64,000 nt of DNA from Platerodrilus igneus (Eukaryota > Arthropoda > Insecta > Coleoptera > Lycidae): positions 11,062,001 to 11,126,000 of the forward strand of contig JARFIW010001104.1 of the NCBI GenBank assembly GCA_036346225.1, in the 5' to 3' direction. Made by a program: the position numbers and the translations under genes. A model generated the notes under the pieces. It saw only the letters and a program-made list of their open reading frames with translations. It did not search any database and was not told where the DNA came from. Each line of letters opens with the position of its first letter. The first letter of the stretch is position 1. Positions 1 through 9,097 of the stretch are shown here, piece by piece.

Positions 1-1399
1 CAACACTATCGATTTTCTGTAGTTGAGAGGGGTTCTAAATGAGACAATAAATATGGGTAGAATGGAGAAAGATAGCTGATAGGTGGAGCGTTGTCACGAG
101 GGAAAACTATATCATTGGTTTAAGTATAGGCAGTTGTGAGAAGCACGCGTCCGTTGAAAGATTAAACAAAATTCAGTGTAACAGTATAATGATCTCGGAA
201 TTTTTCAGACGTTACGTTCGGAATTAGTAGAAGTGTTTTTAATAATAAGCTTTTCAGTAGAGAGGTTCCTTGAGGGGTTTAGAAAAGCATATAAATACTC
301 GAACAAAGATATTAAAGCTCTCTTTCCTTTTAGATCTTAGGTCGTGCTTAGATCTGCAACGTAATAATAGTATATGCTCTTACGAGTATTAATTATTGTG
401 TATTCGGTAAAGTTGCATAGAACATCCTGTTAGAAAATATGTAAAGCTGTAGTAATGTACCGCAAATGTTGTAAAAGTGATATTGCACGAGTTGGTGCTG
501 TTGTCTAGATAAAAGGTGCTGTTACTACGACTCTAATGAATGAAGGGATGGTGCTTGGGTAAGCGAAGCCTAAAGCTTAAATAGTATGCATGAAGTATAT
601 TTGGTATGGAATGTTAATTTTGGGGCAAGGCAAATATCTGAGTAGAAGAATAGAGGTGGGGGCAGAGATTTGGATGGTGGGGATATGTTGGATCCAGGCA
701 TCATCGAAGTAGATGGACACAACGACGAGGGTTTCTGGTACCCATTTTCAGAGGTGATGAGGAACGAAGGCTTCTACAGGTAAAGAAACTTAATTTCCTG
801 TTTTTGTATAAACATTTGTGTTGATATTTTTGTGTTTGAGTGTTTTGACTTATTGGGGGTGTATTTATTACCATTAAAACTCGTTTAAAGGGGTATATGT
901 ACAGGACAATTAATTTTGATTATTAAAAAAAGTTTATTGATGATATAAAATGTTGTTGTAAGGAGTAAACGGGTCTTTAAATTTGTTTTTAATAAAAATG
1001 CATTTAATAGAATTTGTTGAATTATATTAAATTCAAGGACTTTAAAGTATTTAATGATTGAGGAGGTAACAGTTTTAGCAAACTGTCTGTACCAAGGTGC
1101 AAATATTTTATTAATAATGGAAACTTGTTAATATGTGTAAATAAAAAGTTGTAGCTTCTGTTGCATTATTTGAGTGGTAATTTCATTGGACTGTGTTTGT
1201 GAGAAAGGAAGCTGCTTAGGATGGTAGGTATGCAAGAAGAAGCCGATTGCTGAGCTAGCTAGGGTGAGCAGAACTACGGAGGAAGTGTAAGAAATTAATT
1301 TTTTTATTATTAAATTTCTTTTTGAAATTTTATGTTGGCCCAATTCGTGGGACGTGATTGGTTTTTAGGAAAAATACGAGTGTTCCTAACGATCCACGG

Positions 1400-1400
<1 letters not shown>
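1..1400 (+). repeat. LTR-like unit, copy 1 (left end outside window)
   Basis: No gene is seen here. The stretch resembles the repeat units at 1911-8850, 9098-11415 and 11461-13615. Shared landmarks are a TATA-like ATATAAAT near 289-296, a segment around 660-780 resembling the others, a 'gctagctagg...gagcagaac' block near 1250, and an end at a tRNA-Lys-like primer-binding sequence (1336-1352) followed by CACGGCAATATA and a (TA)n tract. The copies are diverged by eye. The call as a decayed LTR-like unit in plus orientation is inference; the homology among the units is visible directly. Confidence 0.55.
1336..1352 (+). other. tRNA-Lys-like primer-binding sequence (unit copy 1)
   Basis: TGGCCCAATTCGTGGGA resembles the complement of the 3' end of tRNA-Lys(CTT), whose 3' end is ...CCCACGTTGGGCGCCA. 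The same motif recurs on the minus strand in copies 3 and 4 (9098-9116 and 11539-11557), always at the same end of the unit. This supports the view that the units derive from retrotransposon LTRs. Confidence 0.45.

Positions 1401-1401
<1 letters not shown>

Positions 1402-1438
<37 letters not shown>
1402..1438. repeat. (TA)n microsatellite
   Basis: Uninterrupted TA dinucleotides at the 3' end of unit copy 1, directly after CACGGCA. Comparable tracts delimit the other units and SINE pieces. Confidence 0.95.
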
Positions 1439-1440
<2 letters not shown>

Positions 1441-1442
<2 letters not shown>

Positions 1443-1665
1443 TTATAAGTAGTTTTTTACACAAGGTAAGTTGATAAATACTTACGTATTGAAATTAATA
1501 AGATGAAATAATAACTTAGACTTTTAAGTAAAGCCCAAATGATCATTTCAAATCGAGCTAGTAATTGAAAGAAGGAAAATATAAGGCCTTGGACAGGATT
1601 TGAACCTGCATCTCAGTTTTGCCGGAACTGTGCGTTAGCCAATTACGCTACCGAGGCAGATGGCT
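1441..1665 (-). mobile_element. tRNA-derived SINE, copy 1
   Basis: On the minus strand a tRNA-like head (1585-1657) is followed by a non-tRNA body that ends beside a (TA)n tract. The same head and body occur on the plus strand at 60935-61150, including the 'tttcaattactagctcgat' and 'gatcatttgggctttgc' blocks, so this is a dispersed repeat. The body alone recurs at 1772-1858. Tail features are AT-rich and no coding potential is seen. The architecture (Pol III head, unrelated body, simple-repeat tail) is that of a SINE. Confidence 0.8.
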
Positions 1666-1714
1666 ATATTTGGGCTTTACTTAAAAGTCTAAGTTATTAT
1701 TACATCTTATTAAT
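1494..1714. repeat. 47-bp inverted arms flanking a SINE head
   Basis: The arm at 1494-1540 is the reverse complement of 1668-1714 with one mismatch in 47. The tRNA-like head sits between them. The right arm is a second, inverted copy of the SINE body, so the structure is a head-sharing fold-back of two SINE bodies, each leading into a (TA)n tract. Confidence 0.85.
1585..1657 (-). other. tRNA-like SINE head with A and B boxes
   Basis: The head reads as a near-complete cloverleaf: acceptor GCCTCGG pairs with CCAAGGC with one mismatch, anticodon stem CAGTT/AACTG, and T arm GCAGG/CCTGT. The B box GGTTCAAATCC lies at 1596-1606 (minus) and the A box TAGCGTAATTGGC near 1636-1649. The anticodon loop carries C where tRNAs have the invariant U33, and the sequence continues into SINE body. 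It is therefore called a SINE promoter and not a tRNA gene. Confidence 0.75.
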
Positions 1715-1716
1715 TG

Positions 1717-1718
<2 letters not shown>

Positions 1719-1750
<32 letters not shown>
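1719..1750. repeat. (TA)n microsatellite
   Basis: TA dinucleotide tract following the inverted SINE body. Confidence 0.95.
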
Positions 1751-1756
<6 letters not shown>

Positions 1757-1771
1757 TAATAAATATTCTAG

Positions 1772-1856
1772 GTAGTTTTTCCTTCTTTCAGCTCAATTTG
1801 AAATGATCATTTGGGCTTTGCACAAAAAGTCTTAAGTTATTATTTCATCTTATTAA

Positions 1857-1858
<2 letters not shown>
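1772..1858 (+). mobile_element. SINE body fragment without tRNA head
   Basis: This plus-strand segment matches the body of the two SINE copies ('ttccttctttcagctcaatttg', 'atgatcatttgggctttgc', 'ttattatttcatcttatta') and runs straight into a (TA)n tract. The tRNA-like head is missing, so the copy is 5'-truncated or rearranged. Confidence 0.75.

Positions 1859-1909
<51 letters not shown>
1859..1909. repeat. (TA)n microsatellite
   Basis: Long TA tract at the junction of the SINE fragment and LTR-like unit copy 2. Confidence 0.95.
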
Positions 1910-1910
<1 letters not shown>

Positions 1911-2655
1911 CTGTGTACAGGTAAGTGTAAAAATGGGCAAATATGACAAGCATTTATTTATTTAATAACCCTGTACGTAAAAATCAATAATTTATTTGAA
2001 GAGCTTCAATTTGGGACAAAATTACATGTTATAATGTGAGTTTAATTTGTATATGCCAAGTTAAACAATGTACATGTATTTAAAAATTATAAATTAAAGC
2101 ATTCGTAAAAAAGCTACAAGGTGGAAGAGTACAAACAAGCTAAAGCAGTCAAGGTTTTCAAGTAATAAAAGCGTAGGTAAATAAATAATTCATATTAAGC
2201 TAGCAACAACAATTCGGAGTATTATGCTAACGGACAGACTCAAGGTTTATAATAACAGACGACTATTTTAAAAACAGATCGATAGGACTAGGCGACCGAG
2301 AATCTTTAGGACGTAACAAAATGATATGAAGATCACAGATGGGCACATGATAAACATCTTTCAAGCGCGTGGTAAACAAGTATATTTGTAAAGGCTAATA
2401 GAAGGGCGCAGATGCAATAGGTTTGTGTTACACGATATCGATTTTTCAAATAGGAAGGGAGCTTTAACCGTAGACAACATGGTTATAGTGGAACAATAAA
2501 AAAGACAGGAAAAGTTGTTATAAAGGGAGGGCTGTAATAACAATATAGACGCGCACATAAGTAGCGTGCATTGGATTTGTTTGGGGGAATAAGAGAGGAC
2601 AAAATTCATGGTAAATTTAAACGGTTAGAAAACCTGCGTAGTTTTTTGTGGTAAA
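1911..2655 (+). repeat. LTR-like unit copy 2, left part
   Basis: This stretch aligns by eye to the reverse complement of 10.7-11.4 kb (copy 3): shared blocks include 'ccctgta', 'ttataatgt.ggtttaatttg' and 'atatcgatttttcaa' (about 2440 versus about 10780). It is interrupted at 2655 by the BEL/Pao insertion and resumes at 7596. No gene is seen. Confidence 0.65.
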
Positions 2656-2660
2656 AGCAA

Positions 2661-3010
2661 TGTTCGCGCCGTTCTCAGTTTTAAACGAATACTCGCGAAG
2701 CGACCCGATAATATCGTGCCTCTAAAGACTGTTGTACGGGACGTGCTCGAGGATACAACGAACTTAGTTGCACTCTCTCAAATCCTCTTATTATTTTCCT
2801 CATTCTTACCCTATCCAACCCCTTATGTGATACAGGTTAGTGTTATACACAGACAATGCCGATCTACCAGTTCCAGTGATGCATTCAACGCTCTAGCTAG
2901 AACAACAAGTGCTACAGATTTGGTGAGTGACTTTTACCGTAAACATAAATTGCATTTATTTTCCTCTACCTCTAACCCTCAAAAGATTACAGTCCACTAA
3001 TTCTTATACA
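2661..3010 (+). repeat. BEL/Pao 5' LTR
   Basis: 350 bp with TG...CA ends, preceded by TSD AGCAA. It differs from the 3' LTR at three substitutions by eye (GTTCTC/GCTCTC, CCCGATAA/CACGATAA, ATACAGG/ATACGGG). Confidence 0.96.
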
Positions 3011-3015
3011 AATTT

Positions 3016-3034
3016 TGGTCCATACGACCCGGTT
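3016..3034 (+). other. Candidate BEL primer-binding site
   Basis: TGGTCCATACGACCCGGTT begins with TGG five bases after the 5' LTR, as expected for pairing with a tRNA 3' CCA end. I cannot name the tRNA with confidence. Confidence 0.4.
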
Positions 3035-3361
3035 AATAATTTGCCACCCTCGTGATTTTACCACGTAAATTTATGCACGGTCAAGAAAGTTACGAAACAC
3101 TTATAATTCTCTCTCACTCACACTTCAATAGTTTAAATGGAACGATTGGCACGTCGGTGATAATATTTGATAAAGTTTCAAAACCACTAATTTCTATTCA
3201 ACAATTGTCGAATATTGCTATCAGTTCAAAACGGAACATATGCCGATTGGTTTATCGCTTTGTTCACCCTTAATTTATATTATAATTTAATCATATCAAG
3301 TTTATTGCAATAAAATAAACAAAACCTCACTTTCGGTTTGTTTGGAAACAAAAGATTTATT

Positions 3362-4250
3362 ATGGCTGAAACTGCTTTATTGTTAGAAAGCAAATTACAA
3401 AATTTGTACTCGCAACTTACTTCAATAGCGGACTACGCAAAAACGGCTACTTTAGCTCGTTTACCTGCTTTTCAAGCAAAATTACAACGAATGGAAGCAA
3501 TAGAAACTAAATTTGATGAGCTTCAAAATCAAGTTTTAGAATTTAACTTTGAGGTCAAAGAACCTAAAGAGAAGGTAAAAGACTTTCAATCTTCGTTTAA
3601 CGATATGATTGATTTTATTCGCGCTCGCTATATTGAAATAAAGGGAAAATTAACACAGGAGCAAGCTACTGAGGCTACAGCCGGCCCGGTAACTGCGTCT
3701 ATGGGTTTAAATTATTTAAAACCTCTTGATATTACTCCATTTTCAGGACTCATAGAAGACTGGGTACCATTTATTACTCTTTTTCGAACGTTAGTTCATA
3801 ATAATGAAAATGTACCTGTCCCTCACAAGTATTTGTATCTTCGCAATTTTGTTAAGGGCGAAGCCTTAGCTCTTATAGCTGATCTTTCTCTCGATCCTGA
3901 GTTATACAGCCAGGCATATGAAAAGCTGGAAACTCGTTATGACTCACCTCACAGGCTTACCAGCTACTACTTAAATAAGATTTTGCAATATAAGCATACC
4001 GGTTCTCTTACTGAATTTATAAACCTCCATTTCAGTGCAGTGAGTACACTGAAAACTATTTCCAAAGTTGACTTAGTTGATTTTTGTTATTCAATATCAG
4101 TTATCGCAATTTGGATTTCAAGACCCAAAATGCGTTCGACATGCATGTTGGATCCGAATTACCTACGTGCTCTAAATTATTTGAGTTTTTAACACTGCAA
4201 AGCCAAACTCTAGAACTTCATGCAGACTTAAAAACCGAAAAAACGCTGTT
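3362..4250 (+). pseudogene. BEL/Pao gag remnant (DUF1759-type)
   Basis: Structural capsid-like protein of the BEL element. The start is taken at 3362 (MAETALLLESK); an in-frame ATG eight codons upstream (3338) is possible. Residues 1-100 are coiled-coil-like and Glu/Lys-rich. The following part holds the DUF1759 signature (LDITPFSG...DWVPF...F, then YLRNFVKGEALALI and the 'YEKLETRYDSP' block). A frameshift near 4080 moves the continuation (NLDFKTQNAFDMH...) to another frame, which then runs into a deletion junction. The zinc-knuckle and protease segments normally following are absent, so no functional Gag-Pol can be made. Identification rests on motifs recalled for BEL/Pao gag proteins. Confidence 0.8.
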
Positions 4251-4275
4251 CACAAACTTACGAGCAGCACAACTA

Positions 4276-5990
4276 AACTCCGTGTTGTATTTAACGGATC
4301 CGCCCCTGATTATTCTGGGGTCTCCCTGAATGAACGTTTATATGCAGGCCCTAAATTACAAAAGGGATTGCCTGAAATAATATTTGCATTTCGTTCACAT
4401 GCTATTGCAGTATGTACCGATATTCGAATGATGTACCGTCAAGTTTTTGTAGATCCAAGGGATTGCAAATTTCAACACATATTTTGGCGTCCATCCTCCG
4501 AGTCATCTGTGCGCGAGTATGAGCTCAAGACCCTTACTTATGGTCTTACACCTTTGTCTTTTATTGCGCAGCGTGTTCTTCAGCAGTTGGTGATAGATGA
4601 AGGAACTTCTTACCCTATGGCATCTCGTAATATATTGAACCATACATATATGGACGACATAATTTCTGGTGCACACTCTATTGAAGCCGCCAAGCAACTC
4701 CAAACTGAACTAAAAAACCTCTTATCTCTAGGTCAATTTCAACTTCGTAAATGGTCTAGCAACTTGACTGAAGTTCTCAAAGATTTTGACAAAACTGATT
4801 TAGAAACCTCATTAATTTTCTCTACTAATGTTAGTGCTATAAAAATTTTGGGATTAGTATGGAACCCTGCTCTAGATATATTCCACTATCACACCCTTCC
4901 TTTCGAAGGACCTTTTACTAAACGAAATGTTCTTTCATATATGGCACGTATCTTTGATCCACTAGGATGGTTATCACCTGTTATTTTTGTAGTTAAATGT
5001 TTTCTACAACGGCTTTGGTTGCAGCATCTCGACTGGGATGACACCCCGGATGATACTTGGTGTTGTGAATGGAAAAGCTTCTGTAATCAATTTTCTATTC
5101 TGTCTCAAATTGAAATTCCGCGTAGATTATCTCAACCTAATGCTACTTACTATCTGCTAGGGTTTTGTGACGCTAGCGAAAAGTGGTATAGCGCATGCGT
5201 CTATCTACATTCAACTTGTGGAACCTATATTTCATGCAATTTATTGCAGGCCAAAAGCAAGGTTGCACCTCTAAAATCTCTTACCATACCTCGCTTAGAG
5301 CTCTCTGCCGCTCTGTTGCTCTCTCAACTTATTTACTCAATCACCTCAAATACATTTGATTATCCTTTAGAAGGGATAAAATTATACTCTGACTCTCAAG
5401 TTGTTTTGACTTGGCTAAAAACCTCAACGCATTTCGTGGCAAATCGGGTTAACCGCATACTCGAACACACTAATTTGTCACATTCCGGGTACTTTTAACC
5501 CAGCTGACATTTCATCTCGCGGTCTATCCCCCTCACAACTAATTCGTAGTAGTTTATGGTGGCATGGCCCCATCAACGATTACGATTTATTTTCTTCTGC
5601 TAATGGAAATAATCCGTCCCTGCCTATTGAGCAAATTCCTGAAATAAAACTCTCCGCTACTATGTTGCAACCGCTACATGTGACTTTTCTGAATTCATCA
5701 GTACATTCTCCTCTCTCGGCAGGCTCCAATATAGTCTGGCATATATATACCGCTTCATTAATAATTGCCGACATTCTCAAAAGAAATTACTTGGTCCAGT
5801 TTCTGTAGATGAACTGCAATCTGCTTTAGAAGCATGTGTTAAACTCGTTCAACAGCAATACTTCGGCTCTGAAATTAAATTATTAAAAAATAATCAACCC
5901 TTACCTCGATACTTACGTAAATTATCTCCGTTTCTCGACCCCCATGGTCTTGTTAGGGTGGGCGGTCGCCTTCGACATTCTTTACTGGCT
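4276..5990 (+). pseudogene. BEL/Pao reverse transcriptase-RNase H remnant
   Basis: The reading frame opens in the RT palm region (RVVFNGSAPDYSG..., then AVCTDIRMMYRQV) and holds the catalytic HTYMDD block near 4640-4655. A Pao-type RNase H follows (GFCDASE..., IPRLELSA, LYSDSQVVLTWL). The protease and the first part of RT are gone, and the junction with gag near 4250-4276 marks the deletion. A frameshift near 5490 moves the text to a new frame (PADISSRGLSPSQL), and further stops occur near 5800. The segment is a decayed pol, not an active polymerase. Confidence 0.85.
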
Positions 5991-6592
5991 TATAGAAGTA
6001 AACATCCTTTGTTACTACCCAAGTCGGACCATTTATCACTTCTTATATGTGATCATTATCACCTGTTATCTTTACACTCTGGCCCCTCTACGACACAAGC
6101 TCTCATTTCCAGACAATATTGGATTATGGGTTCTAGATCTTTGGTAAGGCAACGCATTCACAAATGTGTACCTTGCTTTCGTTTAAGTGCGAAACCTCCT
6201 CAACCTATAATGGCAGATTTACCTCCCGCTTGCGTACGTATAAAGCGAGCATTTACTCATGTCGGTGTTGACTTTGCGGGTCCTTTTCCGATAAAATCTT
6301 CCCCTCGTCGTAATGCAGCTATTTTCAAAGCTTACTTATGTATTTATATTTGTTTATCCACAAAAGCTGTTCACTTAGAGCTTGTATCCAAGCTTACCAC
6401 CGATGCATTTATGGCATGTTTTACCCGCTTCATTTCTGGCCGCGGTCTACCTCACTCTGTTTATTCCGATTGTGGCAGAAATTTCTTAGGAGCGTCACGT
6501 TTAATACAAGAAGGAATTCAATTTTTAAAGGACCACCAGGAAGAGTTATTGTCTGCCCTTGCCTCTCGTCAAGTTAGATGTTTACTCGCATA
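5991..6592 (+). pseudogene. BEL/Pao integrase remnant lacking the catalytic Glu
   Basis: The zinc-binding H-H-C-C module is visible (HYHLLSLHSG..., KCVPCFRL), followed by the core with the first Asp in HVGVDFAGPF and the second in YSDCGRNF. The sequence then breaks at 6570-6595 (ALASRQVRCLLA stop), and the segment that should carry the third catalytic residue (Glu) is absent. The next frame picks up inside the C-terminal domain. Integration by this protein is not expected. Confidence 0.85.
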
Positions 6593-7030
6593 GGAGCTGT
6601 TCTCAATAGTCGGCCTTTATGCCTCCCTTATTCGGATCCGAATGACGAGATTGATTATCTCACTCCTGGCCATTTTTTAATTGGCGGTCAAATTTTAAGT
6701 CTCCCCGAGGTAATATTAGATGAATCTCTTGACTTGCGGTCGCGTTGGCACCGTCTTTGCCAGTTCACGCAAATATTTTGGCGACGCTGGTCAAAGGAGT
6801 ATTTACACACTCTCACTCAACGAAATAGATGGAATCGTCATTCAAATAATTTAAATATCGGAGACTTAGTTTATATAACTGGAATTAACACCACCCCTTT
6901 AGCTTGGCCTCTTGGCCGGGTTGTAAAATTATTTCCAAACCGTGACGGCATTGTGCGCGTGGCTTCTATTAGAACCACTATCGGTACTTTTATTCGTCCG
7001 GTAAACAAACTCCTCCCTCTCCCTATTTAG
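6578..7030 (+). pseudogene. BEL/Pao integrase C-terminal domain (DUF5641-type)
   Basis: About 150 residues with the family hallmarks LTPGHFLIGG, WHRLCQFTQIFWRRW, KEYL.TL.QR.RW and GDLVYI...PLAWPLGRV. The stop is at 7028-7030, about 210 bp before the 3' LTR. A purine-rich AGGTGGGCGG at 7229-7238 is the likely polypurine tract. The ORF lacks its own start and is joined to the upstream integrase remnant by a deletion. Confidence 0.8.
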
Positions 7031-7240
7031 TAAATTCTATTTATTTTCATTTTCTTTTCATGTTTTGAATTTAATTTATTTTTGTAGTTCCCTCGAACCT
7101 CCTGTAACCCGAGTATCGGCGGGATAACCCTTCCCTAGCTGGGAGGAAATGCCCTGCTATTTTCACTCTCCTCTGTTATTATATGTTCTCTCTCTGTTCT
7201 TTCGCGTCCATAAAATTTCCACAATTTTAGGTGGGCGGTA

Positions 7241-7590
7241 TGTTCGCGCCGCTCTCAGTTTTAAACGAATACTCGCGAAGCGACACGATAATATCGTGCC
7301 TCTAAAGACTGTTGTACGGGACGTGCTCGAGGATACAACGAACTTAGTTGCACTCTCTCAAATCCTCTTATTATTTTCCTCATTCTTACCCTATCCAACC
7401 CCTTATGTGATACGGGTTAGTGTTATACACAGACAATGCCGATCTACCAGTTCCAGTGATGCATTCAACGCTCTAGCTAGAACAACAAGTGCTACAGATT
7501 TGGTGAGTGACTTTTACCGTAAACATAAATTGCATTTATTTTCCTCTACCTCTAACCCTCAAAAGATTACAGTCCACTAATTCTTATACA
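7241..7590 (+). repeat. BEL/Pao 3' LTR
   Basis: 350 bp, 99% identical to the 5' LTR by eye, followed by TSD AGCAA at 7591-7595 and preceded by the purine tract 7229-7238. Confidence 0.96.
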
Positions 7591-7595
7591 AGCAA

Positions 7596-8850
7596 AGTGG
7601 AGTGGATGAATTCTCGGTTTTTGAAAGTTCGTTGGATGTTTGTACGGGAAATTTTTAGAATTGAGTGGCAGTTTGAACGTTTTCAAAGAATGGGCAACGA
7701 AAATATGTGCAAACTAAGTGGGGCTTAGAATATATAAGGAAGGCGGGAGTTAGATTCGCTCTCTTAATTTTCGCTTCTATATTTCGTTCTTATCATCTGA
7801 CTTCTCGATGATAATTTGAAGAACATCCTAGCTTTTAATACCGCGTACAGTGCAACCCGCCGAAAGTTATTACAAGTGTTTATAACGCACAAGTGGGTGC
7901 AGAGTAATTAACGGGCTGAATTAAAATAAATTATAATTAAAAGCTGGATGCTACGTAAGTAGAGGCATTTATATTTTGAACGAGGGTGCTGGTGGCATCA
8001 TTAACTGGACGAAGAGGTGTGGTTTGGTTATTGTAATGCAGTCTGATGGAAGGCGTATGCATATGGGTAATGACTTGGATGAACGAGTAAGATGGAGCAA
8101 TGTAGGTACGAGCCGTCTGGTGAAAAGTCATCTATGGAGGTGGTAATCTGAAAGAACATTCCAGGTAACGTTTTTTGTTATTGAAACTGTTGTGCTGGTG
8201 CGTAGTTATTTTGATTTATGAATGATTTGGTTATTATTTTTGTGGTAAAAATTTTTATAAACTAAAATTTAATTTTATGGACACATGTAAAGGACAATTT
8301 TCTATTATTAATCTGAGGGTGTAAATACGTATATAACATGTTATCAATGTAAGAAGTAAACGGGTTTGGTATAATTTGAAAATGCAAAAATTTATACACA
8401 AGAAATAACAAGGTTTATACTGAGCTCAACATAGACCGGTGACGTAAAGTAAGAGTAGAGGATAGGCCCATCTACTTTTAATAAAATATGAAATGTTGAG
8501 GTACATAAAAAAAATTATGGGAATTTCAGATTGATGTTTTGCCATTGAATAGTAGTACGAAATGTTTTAACGTGAATATTTACTGTAAATTGAAATTATG
8601 AGAATTGATGTTAGCAGAATAAAAGGGTTGTTTGTTTTAGTCGAAATATTTTTTAATTTTTTATTATTAACTACAAAGGTTGTTGAAAGAATGATTAGCA
8701 GGGGTGAGTATCTAGGAAGACGCAGTGAGCAGAGCTAGCCGAGGTTTTGAAATTTGGAGAGCATATTCAGAAGATTCTCAACAGATTTTTTTTGTAGCAA
8801 GCATTTTATGACGAGTTAGTGAGCCGATCCAAAAAGGATTCACTTCATAT
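7596..8850 (+). repeat. LTR-like unit copy 2, right part
   Basis: Continuation of the unit split by BEL. It matches the reverse complement of 9.3-10.35 kb: 'gaatgggcaacgaaaat', 'actaagtggggct', the TATA box, 'gaaactgttgtgctggtg' (about 8183) and 'ataggcccatctac' (about 8463) all recur in inverted order at about 10370, 10340, 9865 and 9615. The two copies therefore form a long imperfect inverted repeat. No coding sequence is supported. Confidence 0.75.
7731..7739 (+). promoter_or_regulatory. TATA box of unit copy 2
   Basis: TATATAAGG follows AAGTGGGGCT by seven bases. In copy 3 the minus strand has TATATAAGC after the same AAGTGGGGCT block (10325-10333). Conservation of both blocks at the same spacing suggests a Pol II promoter at the LTR U3/R boundary. 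Confidence 0.6.
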
Positions 8851-8852
8851 GT

Positions 8853-9013
8853 ATAAAAAATAAGATGTATCTATAAATAAACTCTTATGAAAACAATAAG
8901 AGCTTATTCACCTATACAAATCGGGCTAATAGTTGTATAGCCATTAACAAAACAATAGCTTTATTACTTCACGAGGGGAGGAAGTTTATTTACAGATACA
9001 TATTATTTTTTAT
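8853..9013. mobile_element. 161-bp fold-back element (MITE-like)
   Basis: Terminal inverted arms 8853-8883 and 8983-9013 (29 of 31 pairs match) enclose a second perfect stem CTATACAA (8912-8919) / TTGTATAG (8933-8940). The element lies between copies 2 and 3 of the LTR-like unit, which face each other tail to tail. No ORF is present. A non-autonomous DNA transposon or another stem-forming repeat is possible; no clear target-site duplication was found. Confidence 0.6.
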
Positions 9014-9097
9014 TTTGTTCTTCACAAATTTCTTATTGCAGACTGCAAATAACTTGTCTTTTTATATATATTGCTCTGGATTGTTGTAGAAATCATG

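Larger units (their letters stand above)
2661..7590 (+). mobile_element. BEL/Pao LTR retrotransposon, internally deleted
   Basis: Two 350-bp direct repeats (2661-3010, 7241-7590) start TGTTCGCG and end TTATACA. They are flanked by the 5-bp target-site duplication AGCAA (2656-2660, 7591-7595), and the flanking DNA rejoins into one LTR-like unit. Between the LTRs lie plus-strand remnants in BEL/Pao order: gag, RT, RNase H, integrase and the DUF5641-type C-terminus. The protease, the N-terminal RT and the integrase part with the catalytic Glu are missing, and several frameshifts are present. At 4.93 kb it is shorter than typical BEL elements (about 6-7 kb or more). The LTRs differ at only 3 of 350 positions, so the insertion is young although the coding region is dead. 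Confidence 0.96.

Noticed and set aside
1585..1657. Functional tRNA gene
   Set aside because: U33 is replaced by C, the acceptor stem has a mismatch, and a SINE body shared with 60935-61150 is attached.
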